NCBI GenBank assembly: GCA_027485815.1
Contig: JAIXQE010000207.1
Span: 21,801 to 85,800 of the forward strand
Origin: Opitutaceae bacterium
Lineage (GTDB): Bacteria > Verrucomicrobiota > Verrucomicrobiia > Opitutales > Opitutaceae
Length of the DNA stretch: 64,000 nt
Direction of reading: 5' to 3'
A program made the translations under genes and the position numbers. Shown piece after piece: positions 62,499 through 64,000 of this stretch; within the stretch, counting starts at the first letter, position 1; every line of letters begins with the position of its first letter. The notes below the pieces were generated by a model. That model was not told the origin of the DNA and did not search any database. It worked only from the letters and a program-made list of their open reading frames with translations.

Positions 62499-63593
62499 TC
62501 ACTGCAGGAGGTAGATCTCGGCCAGCGCCACGCCGGTAGCCCCGGCAACGCCGGCCACGCGCAGCGTGTACGCGCCGGGGGCGAGGTTCAGCACCAGCGC
62601 GGCGTCGCGGCTGCCGGCCGCCAGCGGAAAGGCTCCCGCGTCCATCGCGGCCGAAGCCGCCGCGGCACCGGCGGGTTGCGACTGCCAGTTGTCATTGGCC
62701 GCCACCACCTCACTGCCCTGCAGCACCTCGAGGATCGGGTCCGCGAGGGCGCCGGCGACACCGAAGGCGGTGAGTCCGGGGCCGATCGCCCGCACCAGCA
62801 CGCGGCGCGGGGCGTCACCGGCCAGCACGAACCCCGGGATGAGGACCGCCTCGCCGCTGCCCACCTGCGCCCGCGTCGAGAGGTTGGCGAGCCGTCCGGC
62901 CGCACTCGGGGCCGGCGCCTCGCCGATCACCTCGCGGGGGAGCGCCGTCACATCGAGGTCCGGGCTGGTGTTCCACCGGCGCACCCAGCCCGGCGGCGCG
63001 GGGACGGTCGTGCGGAGGATGACGGTGTTGTCGAGTTCCAGGTCCTCGCTCCAGATGAAGCGGGCGCCCGTGAAATCCTCGGCGACATAGTCCCCGTCGG
63101 GCCGGACCTGCTCGGCGGGATATTCCCGCGCGTTGGGCCAGGCGCTGTCGTCGAAGCCGGGCGCGTGCCACCCCGCGGGCAGCGGCGTGCGCTCGACCCG
63201 GGGATTGACGGTGTCCCGGTTGAGCGGGCCGCGGTGGAACGCCTTGGCCTTCCACCGGGAGCTGGTGACGGTGCCGTCCCCGAGCCGGAGGATGAAGCCG
63301 GCGTCGCCGATCCGGTTGCCATACTCCAGCCCGGTGGCGGGTTCGGCGTTGTCCTTGGCGAGCACCGCGATGGTCAGTGGGTATTCCGGCAGGATCCGCA
63401 CGGCGATCTGGTTGTGGGGCAGGAAGTCGATCGCGTCCGCGGCCACCAGCTTGCCGTTGATGAAGACCGCGAACCAGTTGTCCGCGTAGGCGGTGAGCCG
63501 GATCGTGTCGGTGATCGTCGGCTTGACCTGCGCGATGGCGGCGGAAACGGCGAGGACCGCCAGCAACGCATGCCGGAGGGGCGAGGAGTTCAT
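62499..63593 (-). CDS. Exported protein with Opitutaceae-type C-terminal domain, coupled to an ECF sigma factor
   Basis: 364-residue exported protein without known function. Signal peptide about 1-21 (HALLAVLAVSAAIAQ). N-terminal part (about 25-180) is jelly-roll-like: AYADNWFAVFINGKLVAADAID and ADGFDDSAWPN-type (GFDDSAWPNAREYP, about 140-153) elements resemble carbohydrate-binding galactose-binding folds. Residues about 235-364 match a domain I recognise as frequent at the end of exported Opitutaceae proteins: NLSTRAQVGSGEAVLIPGFVLAG, VLVRAIGPGLTAFGV, NDNWQS, AFPLAAGSRDAALVLNLAPGAYTLRVAG. The ATG overlaps the stop of the sigma-factor gene (ATGA). Stop codon TGA; 6 bases separate its end from the convergent DUF429-like gene. 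Confidence 0.85.
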   Translation of the reverse strand: MNSSPLRHALLAVLAVSAAIAQVKPTITDTIRLTAYADNWFAVFINGKLVAADAIDFLPHNQIAVRILPEYPLTIAVLAKDNAEPATGLEYGNRIGDAGFILRLGDGTVTSSRWKAKAFHRGPLNRDTVNPRVERTPLPAGWHAPGFDDSAWPNAREYPAEQVRPDGDYVAEDFTGARFIWSEDLELDNTVILRTTVPAPPGWVRRWNTSPDLDVTALPREVIGEAPAPSAAGRLANLSTRAQVGSGEAVLIPGFVLAGDAPRRVLVRAIGPGLTAFGVAGALADPILEVLQGSEVVAANDNWQSQPAGAAAASAAMDAGAFPLAAGSRDAALVLNLAPGAYTLRVAGVAGATGVALAEIYLLQ

Positions 63594-64000
63594 CGGCGGG
63601 TGGTTTCGAGCGCGGGCGACTCGCACAGGGCGCGCACCTCGCGGCGAAGGTGGACGCGGAGGCGGTGCAGGCGCACCTTGAGGGCGTTGAGGGTTAGGCC
63701 CGCCTCCTCGGCCATCACCTGATACGTGGCCCCCTCGATGACCTGTTCGATCAGGCGGCGGTCGCGGCCCGCGCAGCGGCGAAGGGCCACCTCCAGCGCC
63801 TCGCGAACCTCGTGCACCCGATCCTCGGCGGAAGGATCAGGCAGCCCGGCCCAGAAGCCCTCCTCGACCGGACTCGCCGGGCGGCAGCGCACCCGCCGGC
63901 GGTGGTCGAGCGCGCAGTTGCGCGCGAGGGTGAAGAGCCAGGTCTCGAAGCGCGGGACCTCGCGCAGCAGGCGGAGTTGGGTGACCATCTTGACCCAGAC
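63590..64000 (-). CDS. ECF-type RNA polymerase sigma factor, 3' part
   Basis: Partial gene: the frame runs to the edge of the window; 136 codons are visible, the start lies to the right. It is the C-terminal half of a sigma-70 family extracytoplasmic-function factor: end of region 2 (RFETWLFTLARNCALDHRRR, the promoter -10 recognition and core-binding part), a linker with acidic residues (PSAEDRVHEVREAL), and region 4 helix-turn-helix GATYQVMAEEAGLTLNALKVRLHRLRVHLRREV recognising the -35 element. It overlaps the exported-protein gene (ATGA), so the two are made together. No anti-sigma gene is visible next to it. Confidence 0.92.
   Translation of the reverse strand, partial: VWVKMVTQLRLLREVPRFETWLFTLARNCALDHRRRVRCRPASPVEEGFWAGLPDPSAEDRVHEVREALEVALRRCAGRDRRLIEQVIEGATYQVMAEEAGLTLNALKVRLHRLRVHLRREVRALCESPALETTRR

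Overview
The window is a gene-dense (no gap above about 175 bases), high-GC chromosomal segment from a Gram-negative bacterium, most likely a verrucomicrobium of the Opitutaceae type. The case rests on gene content: paired 'planctomycete-type' cytochrome/DUF proteins (DUF1549-DUF1553 with DUF1501, DUF1552 with DUF1592), a PVC-type membrane-bound dehydrogenase fused to cytochrome c, a pseudopilin cassette resembling the Verru_Chthon cassette, a very large TonB-dependent receptor with a carboxypeptidase-like plug extension, and a C-terminal exported domain common in Opitutaceae. LpxB, Lol and ExbBD genes show an outer membrane with lipid A. Start codons are mostly preceded by pyrimidine-rich tracts rather than Shine-Dalgarno sequences. 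I see no rRNA, CRISPR array, insertion sequence or prophage.

Layout. 1-752: end of a nucleoside transporter. 860-12879 (+): a tightly packed operon for outer-membrane uptake and oxidative or desulfating breakdown of an unknown polymer (TonB receptor, sulfatase, DUF1549/LamG/DUF1553 dihaem protein, DUF1501 Tat protein, PVC dehydrogenase-cytochrome c). 12972-15666: superoxide dismutase, ExbD/ExbB, a small membrane protein, a YceI protein. 15709-20704 (-): ilvN, ilvC, hemC, hemD, a DegT aminotransferase and trpF, with a terminator between ilvC and hemC. tRNA-Val and asd follow; asd diverges from an L,D-transpeptidase gene through overlapping start codons. 22442-30328 (-): seven genes that form a pseudopilin cassette in the order G-G-H-I-J-K-unknown. 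30438-36915: acs, rho, a large unidentified two-domain protein, hisF and a small conserved-looking protein. 37025-40231 (+): isochorismatase-fold hydrolase, YhaM-like OB/HD protein, second sulfatase. 40248-45927: Xer-type recombinase, infA, tadA, a diaminopentanoate-dehydrogenase-like enzyme, an SDR, and a HemX/CcsA-hemA pair. 45924-51529 (-): lysS-lolC-lolD-oxidoreductase-lpxB, an envelope-biogenesis operon. 51628-55655 (+): DUF1552 and DUF1592-type genes. 55686-64000: PBP4-like DacB, a sodium:solute symporter, gamma-glutamyltransferase, an oxidoreductase whose signal peptide is cut off by an in-frame TAG, a DUF429-like protein, and an exported protein translationally coupled to an ECF sigma factor that runs off the window edge.

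The least understood parts, and the best candidates for new biology, are the pseudopilin cassette with its giant GspK-like member and unknown last gene, the two sets of cytochrome/DUF proteins, the unidentified two-domain protein at 33801-35561, and the sigma factor/exported protein pair at the right end.
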